Shown in pieces: positions 34,501 to 43,409 of a DNA stretch of 64,000 nucleotides. Location of the stretch: contig NC_066273.1 of assembly GCF_905404315.1 (NCBI RefSeq), positions 248,001 through 312,000 of the forward strand, in the 5' to 3' direction. The translations under genes and the position numbers were made by a program. The first letter of the stretch is position 1. Each line of letters starts with the position of its first letter. The notes under the pieces were generated by a model. It was not told the DNA's origin. It searched no databases and worked only from the letters and a program-made list of their open reading frames with translations. The DNA is from Leptidea sinapis. Lineage: Eukaryota > Arthropoda > Insecta > Lepidoptera > Pieridae.

Positions 34501-37500
34501 CCCATAATCTAGCCGGCATCCTGTGCAAAGGAGCCTCACACTGGTCAAATGCATGAGTTGAGTGCATGCGCAGTACTGTGTTATAACAAATAATATACCT
34601 ACATGATTAAAAAGAACATAAAATTCTATAATCTACAGTTGATATTGTAATATTTGTAATAACATGAATGGCAATCATTCATTGGTCGCGATGGGTAATC
34701 TTAAAGATTATTGTAGTGGACCGTATGAATTAGGTGATAGTGTCTCCTTGTAACAGCAATTAGCATAATGCTGTAAAATACCTAACCTTGATGTAAGTAT
34801 CCATTGATAACTTTCAACTTGATAGCTCCAGGTGATCCTGAATTTTTGTTTCTGATCATAATAACCTTAATAACGAAGATTCTAGAAATGACATAAATAA
34901 GCCGCATTAAACATATCACCTGGCAGGTGACTTAGAGACCACCGTCGAGTAAGTAGTCATTTCATCATCATACATCATTTATCATCAGTAGAATGGCGGA
35001 CGTGTAACAACACGTAAATATTGTGTATATCTTACTGTGCAAACTCAATAGGTATTTTATTGATATGAAATAAACAACAGCGTACGAATGTTCTTGGGTG
35101 ATGTTTCCAGGACAACATGAGATGATTCAGATGGGGCAGTGCAGACGACATTTATACCATCTCTGTGCTGCAGAAGAGGGTAAATCGTGCTATTTATAAC
35201 CTAGGTCCTAAAAATCATTAAGGGATTTTTTTAAAGAAATAAACATTTTTGATAAAGTTTTGTATGTTTATAAGCACATTAAGGAATTTGATAGAAACTG
35301 CGACAATCACAATTTTAACACAAGGAACAAACATAAACTTGTTATGCCTTCTACTCGGTTAAGTCGAGTTAGTATGTCCATTATTGGGCGATGTATGTTA
35401 TGCTTTTACAACATGATCCCAGAAAATGTACAAAACAAATGTGTTACGAATTTGAATTTAAAAGAATGTGTGTGGTAAAAGTTATTATAACATAAATGAT
35501 TTTCTTAATATGACTTGATACCACAGACTGGGAATAGAGCAAAATGTATATTGTACGATATTACATTGTAATCCACATTTTTATAAAAAAAGCCTGCTGT
35601 GTTTCTTCTCAGGTCTGAAGCACACTATTTCGAATGGGTGGTATTTTTGACGTTCAATAAGTGAATTTAAACTCAAATTGAAAAAATAAATTTGAATTGG
35701 ATATTCTTTCAAGACAGATTGAACACCTGCCTAAAATGTCTTAAATAACCCACCACTTCTGGATGAACCCTATAGTGTGATCCCTTTTATGTTCTATGAA
35801 AGTATGGTATGTTGTGATCACTTACCATCAGAGGTGACCCTTGCTAGTTTGGCTAATTTCATTTAAAGGGCAGACAGATGGACCACAAAGTCAACTAACC
35901 TTCCCTGTTTCCTTTTACAGTTACGACGGCCTGTTAATAAACAATTATTATAATGGCTATTACACTATACCTGATCCGTTTTTTTTTCTTTTTGCCTTGA
36001 AATTAACATTGCTATGCAAATATTGAGTCTGTAGTACCTCGACGTCAAACCCATGCTTGTCAATACTATAACCAGGTCTTGAAAATTCCATAGTATCGTT
36101 GCCAAGTTACTAATAAAGAACACCGCAACACCAAAAGCTGGATGATACTCTTCTGTTTTTGGACAAAGTTTTCATTTAATTATCCAAATATATATTTCAT
36201 ATGTTAACGTGCCATCTAAGAAAGGTCAACAATTTATCGTGACACAAATTCAAGCTGGTCCAAATTTTATTGCCCATTAAGGCACTGATCCCGCTTCATT
36301 CTCGTATCATCATTATCATCAGCTGGAAGACGTCCACTGCTGGATAAAGGCCTCCCCCAGAAATTTCCACGACGATCGGTCCTACGCTGCCCTCATCCAA
36401 CGTATTCCGGCGATTTTGACCAGATCGTCAGTCCATTTGTGGGGGGCCTACCAACACTACTACATACTCGTATAATGGAATATTATTCTTCTTGCTAGTT
36501 TGGTTCAATTCAACCATTTAATGGCGTACAACACAGAGCCGCTCGAATAGTTGGGGCTTCAGTATTCAATCACTTGGCGCTGAGTAGAGACTTATTGCTG
36601 GTTGAAACTTGGTTCTGGTGTCAACACTACACCAACTTAACTATTATCCCTATCATCATGATATTATGTGCCATACCTCACCTGAACGATTTTGAAAACC
36701 CTTTTAAACTTTTGAATAAAACATATATGGTATTTCCAGTACCATATGACATGGGTATGTTAAAAGAGTGCGTATACCTTCTTAAAAGGCCGGAGCATAC
36801 GGAAGACTCCTCTGGTTCTGCAAGATCCTGGTAGAGATGATCACTACCCATCAGATAACCAGTACGCTCGTGTTCCATAAAAAAATAAATAGAACAAAAT
36901 TGTATATTCTAGTTAGTCTATTTCCATTGCAATCTGTTGTTGTTGATATGACTACTTACTGTTATATTTTAGAATTTTTAATAAATGACATAATATTTTT
37001 TTCTAATAATACTATTTTAACTAGGAATATAAAAACAATAGGTACTTACTTTCTAGGAATAAAAATCCGTGAGATTTTAATATATATGTTCGCAGAAGGT
37101 CGGGATTTTGAAATTCATCATTTATTGCCGCTAAAATACTCAAAACATGTTCACCTTAAATGTAAAAAAAAGGTGTAAGATTTAGGAAGTAGTTATTTAC
37201 TATTCTGAGTGATTAAGACATTTTATACTGCTCCTATTCAGAAAATTTACGGAGTTTTTAGCAAAATTTACGGAGAGCGTCCTCTTCTTTTATGGTATGT
37301 GTAGCTTTTGGTGTTAATTTTGAAATTAAGTTATTTGTTAAAATGTGGTTATATGTGTGTATTAAGTACTCGCGTTAGTCAAAGATTTTTTTTTTAAAAG
37401 CTTTCATAATGGAAAGTGAAATAGTAACGCATGCGTTAAGAGATATGTTGCAAATCCTTATCTAATGACAGTTGTCTCCTGCGCCGCTTAATAATATAAC

Positions 37501-40391
37501 CAAATTACCAACGTGCAACACAGTTCGCATGCAAATCGCAATCTACGCTTAATATAATAAGTAAATTGAGACTTCATCAGTGATCAACGATCTAATGGCC
37601 TCACGTTAAGTTCTCGGTGTAACGCAATCCAAAAATTCTTTTCCTATACACGCCGAGAGGAAGTAACACGCACCTTAGCACCGTTCCTAAAGGATTAGCG
37701 GGGGCTGCCAGCTGCAGACCATCGTGCCTCAGAATTCCAGGTATGTCAGCCTATTATTTAGCCATAACTGATTTTGCAATTTTATAATATCTTATGTTTT
37801 TCTACGCACGCGCTAATACAGTGACAATGACTGTTAACACACATAATATAATTTAGACTAGATATCAACTACACTACATACCTAATCCTCCAATCATGAT
37901 AAAAGCAGTCACCACTAACAAACGTCTTCGCAGCGTCACGTCCGGAGGTACATATTTAATGCTCAACGTCCATTCTGTCGCGGCCCAAGTCTTAGACAAT
38001 TGACTCCAAGACTGCGCTAATCTCCAGCAAAGTATTTGTGATATAACAGACATGGCGTAAAACATTGCACCGGCCAAGCGAGCTGTCACACTTCCTGAAA
38101 GACACCATCATCAGGCGGAAGACGTCCACTGCTGGACAAAGGCCTCCCCCAAACATTTCCACGACGATCGGTCCTGTGCGGCTTTTATCCAAAGTATTCC
38201 GGGGATCTTGACCAGATCGTCGGTCCATCTTGTGGCCTACCAACACTGCGATTTCCGGTACGTGGTCGCCATTCGAAGACTTTTATGCCCCACCGGCCAT
38301 TTGTCCGTCGAACTACCGTGCTCTGCCCATTGCCACTTCAGATTCGCAATCATTTGGGCTATGTCGTGACTTTGGTTCTCCTACGGATCTGCACATTTCT
38401 GATTCAATCTCGCCGGGAAGCTCCTAGCATAGCCCTCACCATTGCCCTCTCATTGGGCCCATAGTTAGCGACCACGTGTTTCAAGACACAATTCAAGATT
38501 ATCTGATTATTGCAGAAAGAATAAATTAACATTAAGCCTACATAAATGTAATTCTATCAACTTTTCAAAAAAAAAATGCATTATTAATTATAATTATTCT
38601 CTTTGTAATGTTACATTGAGTAAAGTTTTATCTGTTAGGGACCTAGGAGTTATCTTGGATAATAAATTACACTTAAATCTTCATATTGACTAAAATTGTT
38701 AACACTGCTTTCAAAATGTATGGATTTATCATGATGATGATGTTCCAATGATGTCCCAATTAGAATATGCCGTTCCTATTTGGCACCCTCTTTATAAAAA
38801 GTATTACGAAATGATAGAAAATGTCCGACGTAAATTCTTAAGATCCATGAGTTACAGATGCTATGGCAATTACAATATGTCGTACGCAGATTTGATAGAT
38901 AAGTATAAACTACTATCCCTTCAATCAAGGCGCAAACTTCTTCAATGTATGTTTCTGCACGGCATTATACATAACAAATTTGATTGTACAGAATTGACCA
39001 ACAAATTAAATTATGTAATTCCTAGAACAGCCCATATCCGAGGACTGTGTAATCGTAAACTTTTTGCAACTGGTAAATTTCGTACTAATGAAGGAATAAG
39101 ATCACCTCTGCATCAATTAGTTGACAATTACAACAAAGAATTCGTTAGTGTTGATATTTTCCATTTATCCGAGAGCCAGTTCAAGTGCCTAATTAAAAAA
39201 AATACTGGATAATATTTCATTTCTTTTAAATACCTACTGAACATCATAAGTACTTTAGGTTAATATCATTGTATACATAGTCATAATTTAGTGTAGATTT
39301 GTGCAGATAATTATTTCTTTTGTTTTCCTTTTTGTGTTTATTAATTGTTTGATTTTTATAAATTTAATTTACTCCAACTAACCATAATATTAAGAACATT
39401 GTTTATTTATCTTTAGTTTGAATTAGTATTGTATAGACATTTCTTTTTGTACCTAACATTGAATACCTCAAAGTTTTTCATAGTAAGATGTGGATAGCGT
39501 ATCTGACTACAATTTTATTAGACTTAATTGTTATTTCTTTATGTATCTACTTTGTAAGTTGTAGTTGTTTGCTTTTCCTAATAAATAAATAAAAAAAAAT
39601 CTTGTTAAATTACAAAAGAGATCGTGCTATAAACATTCACATACAATAAACAATTAGACTCACCCTCACGCTAAAAAAAATGTCTAAAGCAACACTCTGC
39701 CTACGCGTCTATTAGGCAGAGTTTGCGTTCAGTTGTGTTTCGACTTTGCAACGGATATTTAAATTTCAAGAATGAGTCACGCCAGTCATGCATAGAGTAG
39801 AGAAAGGGCTTAAAAGCCACGCCAACCACGTACACTGACATGAGTGAAAACGAGAGAGAAAGCTACGTCCGTGGTGTGTAGCGCGCGGGAGCAGCCTTTC
39901 TGTAAACCTATATTTAAAGTGTAACGTTACTTAATATGACGCTCTCGTGTAACGTCAAATCTGACGCTTAGCACGTATAGAGTGACCGCGTGGCGAGTGG
40001 CCTGAAAGTTTTATTTTAAAGTTTAATGATAAAATTTTCTTTTTTACTATGCTAATTAGTAATGTCAAACATTCGAATTTCTTCACAACTATATAACCTG
40101 TCTCTTTTTATAATTTGTATTGTTAAATTTAATTTAATTAATGTTTATTGTGAGCACAATTATAGTGTAGTGATTGTTTAGCAAGATATGACTGATAATC
40201 AACTCACTCTGTTTCGAAGTGTCAACTGCCCAGCCAGCCAGAGCTCTGATGACCTTCCTGATAGCGCCAATCTCCACAGACACCATAAGAAAAATGACGC
40301 AGCAAGCCCAAAGCTTCCAGAAAGCACTGGTATTTGGTATGCCAATCCAACGAGATGCATGGAACACCTTTTCCATGAATTGCAAAAAAAT
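25466..40391 (-). CDS. GrB: sugar-type gustatory receptor
   Basis: A seven-transmembrane taste receptor, expected to work as a sugar-gated cation channel in gustatory neurons. Eight minus-strand exons join in frame: 40391-40208, 38094-37882, 37154-37050, 36152-35971, 34077-33914, 32147-31979, 26997-26908 and 25579-25466. They total 1221 nt (406 codons plus TAA) with intron phases 1,1,1,0,2,0,0. Landmarks in order: a SRWIG first helix, WNFQDLVIVLTSMGLTSRYY, WRKIREAFVRQATLARKVDE, FFNFYFICLQLFLGI, ALSGMGFFYLT and C-terminal TYVLVLVQY. A TAG precedes the first exon in frame, so a short upstream N-terminal exon is likely, unless ATG 40376 is used. Introns carry at least fifteen transposon pieces. 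The ligand cannot be told from sequence. Confidence 0.92.
25663..26584. mobile_element. Non-autonomous DNA transposon with long inverted ends
   Basis: About 120-bp terminal inverted repeats: left CAGGGTGGTTTTTTGAAAAG and right (complement) CAGGGTAGTTTTTTGAGAAG, both continuing through GGTGATGGCCAAGTC and CATGCCCTCGA. TA flanks both ends, suggesting a TA target. The interior has no transposase; it includes a nested AT-rich piece with a LINE-like AATAAAGGCTTTTTTA tail near 26005. Located in the last GrB intron. Confidence 0.8.
26908..26997 (-). CDS. GrB exon 7
   Basis: Acceptor ATTTTCAG, donor GTATGT; 90 nt, phase 0 both sides. Encodes IERLQVQLRKDYIALSG and MGFFYLTRSVLLK; GrA exon 7 is the same length. 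Confidence 0.93.
27018..27960 (+). mobile_element. LINE-B-like 3' fragment
   Basis: Degraded end of a Jockey/CR1-type reverse transcriptase: LLGVTLDSKFQWGP, then RLVYFANFHSVMSYGLLLW, ILQKRAVRAIYG and HNFDTRHKHIIALPS. Frames are broken by a stop near 27285 and one at 27508. It lies antisense in the 5-kb GrB intron. Confidence 0.8.
28440..28470. repeat. Left half of repeat R2 split by LINE-A copy 3
   Basis: AAAGGCATTTATTTTCTCGA matches 51838-51858. The rest of the repeat (CGGGAACAAATGACGCCCTG and AGAGAAAAG) resumes after the LINE at about 31097-31185. Confidence 0.6.
28471..31092 (-). mobile_element. LINE-A copy 3, internally deleted
   Basis: Minus-strand copy with both the 3' end (GGAATAGGAGGACAAACGAG) and the 5' end (complement of ATTTGCCCTGTACTTTTCCC at 31092). 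Near 30845 the sequence jumps from mid-endonuclease straight to the 5' leader, losing about 750 bp relative to copy 1. It is inserted into repeat R2 within a GrB intron, on the same strand as GrB. Confidence 0.88.
28526..30872 (-). pseudogene. LINE-A copy 3 endonuclease/reverse transcriptase, broken
   Basis: On the minus strand: the C-terminal part of the endonuclease (30261-30872, with SDHCLVRGVVPIRRQ), fingers with SSGPDGISPIVLRT (29845-30318), palm at 29297-29962 with DRQYGFRHGRSAGDRLVYL, LDIAKAFDRIWHK, NAGVPQGCVLSPTLF, and a tail at 28526-28936. The frame changes just before the YADD box, which lies in another frame near 29430. The catalytic endonuclease N-terminus is deleted. Confidence 0.87.
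31097..31185. repeat. Right half of repeat R2
   Basis: Resumes R2 (CCTTTGATTTTGATTG, GAACAAATGACGCCCTGAGA) after LINE-A copy 3; the uninterrupted copy is near 51838-51975. Confidence 0.6.
31515..31725 (-). mobile_element. RTE-type LINE 3' fragment
   Basis: CATCATCATCAGCC start, then CTGCTGGACAAAGGTCTTCC and CTGCGCTGCCCTCATCCAAA; the minus strand encodes the decayed RTE C-terminus. Confidence 0.7.
31763..31970 (+). mobile_element. SINE family S copy abutting a GrB donor
   Basis: Runs from GGGAGAGATTTCTGGGCAAA through CCGCTCAGAATTATTGG to CTCGTCTCGTCCCTTATTGT and an AT-rich tail. The tail reaches within about 8 bp of the GrB exon 6 donor at 31978. Confidence 0.75.
31979..32147 (-). CDS. GrB exon 6
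   Basis: Acceptor TGTTTTCAG; 169 nt. Encodes GVTGEPLQQTYYLVSLCWIC and VVLAASDVNQHSNKALTYL. The donor reads GAG|GTTCCG, a weak match to GTRAGT. Clearly paralogous to GrA exon 6. Confidence 0.92.
32171..32391. mobile_element. MITE with TTTATACGTCTAGA inverted ends
   Basis: A 221-bp non-coding element with 14-bp perfect inverted termini TTTATACGTCTAGA. Its end is 24 bp upstream of the GrB exon 6 acceptor. A related partial copy lies at 16985-17165. Confidence 0.7.
32593..32975 (-). mobile_element. RTE-type LINE 3' fragment
   Basis: The longest of the minus-strand RTE tails, with GACGATCGACCCTGCGCTGT, GACCATCTGTCCGTCGA and CATTGCCCTCTCAGTGACAA. Its complement encodes the WKVQWAGHIA-type C-terminus in decayed form. 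Confidence 0.7.
33325..33500. repeat. Repeat family R1, copy 2
   Basis: AAAAAGTTTATCTCTCAGAA, CAACGACTGTCTTTCGAATT and CACGTGTCCTAACGCG match the copy at 23452. Confidence 0.65.
33650..33805. repeat. Repeat family R1, copy 3
   Basis: CAACGACTGTCTTATGAATT, GACGCGAGTTTATCATTTTA and CACTTCAAAAATAA match the other R1 copies. It lies ~110 bp downstream of GrB exon 5 in the transcript direction. Confidence 0.65.
33914..34077 (-). CDS. GrB exon 5
   Basis: Acceptor TTTTATAG, donor GTAAGT; 164 nt, phase 0 in, phase 2 out. Encodes LYLWRKIREAFVRQATLARK and FFNFYFICLQLFLGI. Confidence 0.93.
34260..34545 (-). mobile_element. SINE family S copy in GrB intron
   Basis: Minus-strand copy with CAATGCAGTGCCGCTCAGGA, CTTGAGACATAAGATGTTAA, CACGGCAGAAATAAGCGCCG and GCAAAGGAGCCTC. 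Confidence 0.8.
35085..35560 (+). mobile_element. LINE-B-like 3' fragment
   Basis: Reads VLQKRVNRAIYNLGPKNH, then a frame with DNHNFNTRNKHKLVMPSTRL and SRVSMSIIGRCMLCFYNMIP, the extreme C-terminus of a Jockey/CR1-type ORF2. Antisense within a GrB intron. Confidence 0.75.
35971..36152 (-). CDS. GrB exon 4 (WNFQD), the exon GrA lacks
   Basis: Acceptor CCAAAAACAG before 36152, donor GTATAG after 35971; 182 nt, phase 1 in, phase 0 out. Encodes EYHPAFGVAVFFISNLATIL, then WNFQDLVIVLTSMGLTSRYY and RLNICIAM, ending in a lysine-rich QKEKKTDQ. WNF-D and RY-RLN are strong family landmarks. Confidence 0.93.
36309..36465 (-). mobile_element. RTE-type LINE 3' fragment
   Basis: CATCAGCTGGAAGACGTCCA, CTGGATAAAGGCCTCCCCCA and ACGTATTCCGGCGATT landmarks. 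Confidence 0.7.
36490..36890 (+). mobile_element. LINE-A 3' fragment, old
   Basis: Highly diverged LINE-A tail: CAACACAGAGCCGCTCGAAT, CACTTGGCGCTGAGTAGAGA, then VPYDMGMLKECVYLLKRPE-like coding text and a CGCTCGTGTTCCATAAAA end. Confidence 0.7.
37050..37154 (-). CDS. GrB exon 3 (GEH motif)
   Basis: Acceptor ACATTTAAG, donor GTAAGT; 105 nt, phase 1 both sides. Encodes GEHVLSILAAINDEFQNP and RTYILKSHGFLFLE. Confidence 0.92.
37882..38094 (-). CDS. GrB exon 2
   Basis: Acceptor GTCTTTCAG, donor GTATGT; 213 nt. Encodes TARLAGAMFYAMSVISQI, WRLAQSWSQLSKTWAATEW and a loop ending FIMIGGL. Confidence 0.93.
38103..38480 (-). mobile_element. RTE-type LINE 3' fragment at the GrB exon 2 border
   Basis: Begins about 10 bp upstream of the exon 2 acceptor (CATCAGGCGGAAGACGTCCA) and runs to CATTGGGCCCATAGTTAGCG. 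The branch point and pyrimidine tract therefore lie at its edge. Confidence 0.72.
38590..39600 (+). mobile_element. LINE-C reverse-transcriptase C-terminus with tail
   Basis: After a VRDLGVILDNKLHLN segment near 38640, the frame 38748-39212 reads SQLEYAVPIWHPLYKKYYE, KYKLLSLQSRRKLLQCMF and a basic end. This is the thumb and C-terminal region of a non-LTR reverse transcriptase. It ends in TTCCTAATAAATAAATAAAA near 39578-39597. 5'-truncated, in GrB intron 1. Confidence 0.8.
40208..40391 (-). CDS. GrB exon 1 (TM1-TM2)
   Basis: Encodes QFMEKVFHASRWIGIP and WACCVIFLMVSVEIGAIRK, ending ALAGWAVDTSKQ; donor GTGAGT, phase 1. The frame opens right after an in-frame TAG whose AG can be the acceptor. 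Compared with GrA, 15 nt containing GrA's own acceptor TTTGCAG border are missing, so the true 5' border is uncertain. Confidence 0.8.
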
Positions 40392-40449
40392 CTATAAAAT
40401 ATTATTATATTTAAAAAGATTTTTTAATAAATATTTTATAATTAATAAT

Positions 40450-40770
40450 CTATACTATTATTATAAGGAGAGATTTCATTGTTTGTTTGTTTGCATTTAA
40501 TCCTGGCTCCGAAATTTATGAGAAGCTCGTAGTTTCCTACTAGATCGAATCAGAAATGACGAGATCCGTAGAAGAACCAAAGTTACTGATTTAGCCCAAA
40601 TGATTGCGAAACTGAAGTAGCAAACGGCTGCGGACGGATCGTCGTGTAGATCTTTTGGGAAGGCCGTAGGCTCCAAAACTACTGAACCGATTTGACAAAT
40701 TGTTTTAGTGTTAGGAAAGTAACACTACCCCCAGGTGACATAGGCTATATTATTATATTTAAAAAAAATA
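40450..40770. repeat. Interspersed repeat of unknown type
   Basis: Contains CTCCAAAACTACTGAACCGA and CCCCAGGTGACATAGGCTAT, phrases I recognise from widespread insect non-coding repeats. No copy elsewhere in this window and no ends found. Confidence 0.4.
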
Positions 40771-41034
40771 CCTTACTAAGACTCAAATAATATAACCCAA
40801 GGTATAAAATTTTTACCCAAAATATTATTTACATCACGTGCGCTACTTAAGCTATTAATGATAGAATAAAATAATGTTTAAAAATAATGTAATAAAATAA
40901 CTTTGCAGAATACACCATATTTTACATTTCGGTATAGCAGTGGTAATAGAAGTCGCGGGATATCAGTTCGTTATATATTAAAACAGTATTAAACGTTTTT
41001 TAATAATTCTTTTGAATTCCGCAACGCACTTCTT

Positions 41035-41110
41035 TTGTACATTTTCTAGGTACATGTCTATTTTTGGGCGATGTACATTCGCCCAAGAATAGACATACTA
41101 ACTCGACTTA
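41035..41110. mobile_element. LINE-B scrap folded into a palindrome
   Basis: The LINE-B phrase TTGGGCGATGTACAT appears forward and then inverted, giving a 43-bp near-palindrome at 41054-41096. The flank then reads inverted LINE-B text (CGACTTAACTAAAC). Confidence 0.6.
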
Positions 41111-41452
41111 ACTAAACTTAGAGGAGTACAGTAAATCATTTCTGAGGCTATTTTTGTAAATGTGGAATATTTCTGGAGGTATATATTGAATAATTTTATA
41201 CAAATCGCGTAGCTACTATTTAAATCATAATACTATGAAAATAACTAAAGTCCCGCTGAAACTATGATTGGTAGTCGAAATCAGACATCGACGAGGTTAA
41301 AATTAATAAAACAAAATCATATTCATAAAAGTGGAAACTGACAGGCGTCAGGCTGGCTGTTTGATTCACTGACTGAGAGGTCAACCTTTAGTGGCTTAAG
41401 AAACTGTTAACGACAAAAATTTCGTCATTAATCACATTCTTAACCATTATAC

Positions 41453-42051
41453 TGTTGCGTAGCAACGCTGCAACGTAAATGACGAGAGTGTCAAACTTCA
41501 AGACACTGTTAATTTCAACAGCTCCGTCAGCAATACTTGTAGCTCAGCGGAAAAGTGTTTACTTCAGACGCTGTAGACCCGGGTTGGAAACACCTACCAG
41601 TGTATGGAATTTTTTGGGTTTTTGTAAAGTTAATGGAAATTTCTAGTAAGTTCAAGAGCAAATCGAACAGAAAAAAAGGGATGGAAAATGTGTTAAAAGA
41701 ATTTTCTAGTACAATTTAAATTTAAAGATGGAATGGGAGAATCATTTTAAAAATAGAACAGATCCGAGGGTATATAAGCCGTACTAAGCGTGGCCTACGG
41801 CAGTTCTAGTTCTGACTCGAAAGTGTAAAGAAGAAGAAGAGGAAAGGAAGAAGTAGTGGAAAAGTGCTCCAAGAAGAAGAAGATAGAAGAGACCTAGTGT
41901 TCGTTGCGGTGTGACGCGTTGAAGGTACCGCCGCCCACAAGAGGAACTGCGGCAGACCGGCGAAGTGCAAGTTCAGAAAAAGTGAACGCAAATAAAGACT
42001 CGTTCCTATAAGCGGAGTATTATTTCCAATTCCTGACCCACTCCCGTGTCA
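41453..42051 (+). repeat. 5' LTR of the Gypsy element
   Basis: Starts TGTTGCGTAGCAACG and ends CTCCCGTGTCA (TG...CA). Contains TATATAAG at 41771 as a promoter candidate, AATAAAG near 41993, and a tRNA-like segment starting at A box TAGCTCAGCGG (41540-41550). Its B box is mutated. Confidence 0.9.
41771..41778 (+). promoter_or_regulatory. TATA box of the 5' LTR
   Basis: TATATAAG, conserved in the 3' LTR at 45176-45183 and in the inverted copy near 10950. Probable Pol II promoter of the element. Confidence 0.6.
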
Positions 42052-42078
42052 ATTGGTGTCAGAAGTGGGATTGGAAAG

Positions 42079-43403
42079 ATGCCATTAGTGCCCAGGAACG
42101 AGAAGGGAGTGACCACGCGAGCGGGTGCAGCTGCAGCGGCAGAGGTCGAGTCACTAGAGGCATCCGGCTCTGGACTCAGTGCGACCGTGTCAGCACCGCA
42201 GGCTCCTGCCGTAGACATCAGCGCGCTCATGCAGCAGATGGCCGCCATGATGCAAGAGCAAGCGCGTCGACAGGAGGAGCAGCTGCGGGGCTTGCAAGAG
42301 GAACAAGCACGCCGACAGGAGGAGCAGTTGCGGCGCTTGCAAGAGGAACAAGCGCGCCGACAGGAGGAGCAAGCGCGCCGACAGGAGGAGCAAGCGCGCC
42401 GACAAGAGGAGCAAGCGCGCCGACAGGAGGAGCAGCTGCGGGGCTTGCAAGAGGAACAAGCGCACCGACAGGAGGAGCAAGTGCGCTGACAGGAAGAGCA
42501 AGCACTCCGACAGGAGGAGCAGCTGCGGGCCTTGCAGGAAGAGCAAGCACGTCGACAGGAGGAGCAGCTGCGAGCCTTGCAAGAAGAGCAGGCACGTCGA
42601 CAGGAGGAGCAGCTGCAATTTGCATGAAGGCCTCTCCAAGGAAATTTTATCCGTGGTGCAGAAAAACTCCGCCCGGATTGACGCTGTAGAAAAGGAGATC
42701 GCCCGAATTGACACTGTAGATAAGGAGATCGCCCGGATTGACACTGTGGAAAGGAAGATGGGGGAGATGGAAGCAACCATTCATCAGCTCAATAGGAAGG
42801 TCGTGAGTGGGGGGTCCTTCAGCCAACTCAGGGGTCACCTGCGCAATCACATCGACCAGAAGTTTGAAAGTACCCCCCTACGACGGCAAGTGTTACTGGG
42901 CCGCCTTTAAGCTACAATTAGAGACGGTCAGAAGAGCAAGTGGTTGGAGTGACCAAGAAGCACACTCTGCCCTCACACTAGCGCTCCGTGACGAAGCACT
43001 TTCCGTATTGGAAGCACTCGGCGCTGGAAAGGAGGAAGTAACCTACACGGACCTTCTTGACGCGTTGGAGGCACGTTTTGGCGATAGACACCTTGAGCAT
43101 GTGTATCGGGCGCAATTTAAGGACCGCAGTCAAAGGGCCAACGAAACTCTGCAGCAGTTGTCCGTGGAAGCTGAGAAGCTAGTGCGTAAAGCATATCAGT
43201 CGTTGCCAGCTGCAATAGAAGAAATGTTGCTTCAAGTGTTCATCGATGGAATACGGGACGCCGAAGTAAGAGCAGGCGTACGATTGAGTCATCATACTTG
43301 CTTGAAGAAAGCGGTGGCTCATGCGTTGGAAGTAGAAACGGTGCGCCACAATTCACGGGCAATTGTACCAGCAGATTCCAGCCGAATGCGAGAATACAAC
43401 TGA
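42079..43403 (+). pseudogene. Gypsy gag, repeat-expanded and frame-broken
   Basis: Gag would form the retrotransposon particle. It starts at ATG 42079 (MPLVPRNEKGVTTRAG), followed by a coiled-coil region of tandem 21-bp units encoding RRQEEQA-type heptads (about 42240-42610). A TGA at 42487-42489 and later frame changes break it. The capsid part resumes at 42807-43403 with YDGKCYWAAFKLQLETV, ALEARFGDRHLEHVYRAQFK and a VFIDGIRDAEVRAGVRL stretch, typical of Ty3/Gypsy Gag. The zinc-knuckle region is deleted. Confidence 0.85.
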
Positions 43404-43409
43404 ACAAAT

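Noticed and set aside
42240..42610. Regular 21-bp repeats that could suggest a CRISPR-like array
   Set aside because: There are no spacers, the units are directly tandem and in frame with Gag, and the genome is animal.
42006..42776. 256-codon minus-strand frame rich in Cys and Ser, like a metallothionein or cuticle protein
   Set aside because: It is the antisense of the Gag heptad repeats; the repeat period alone creates the CSSCRRA pattern.
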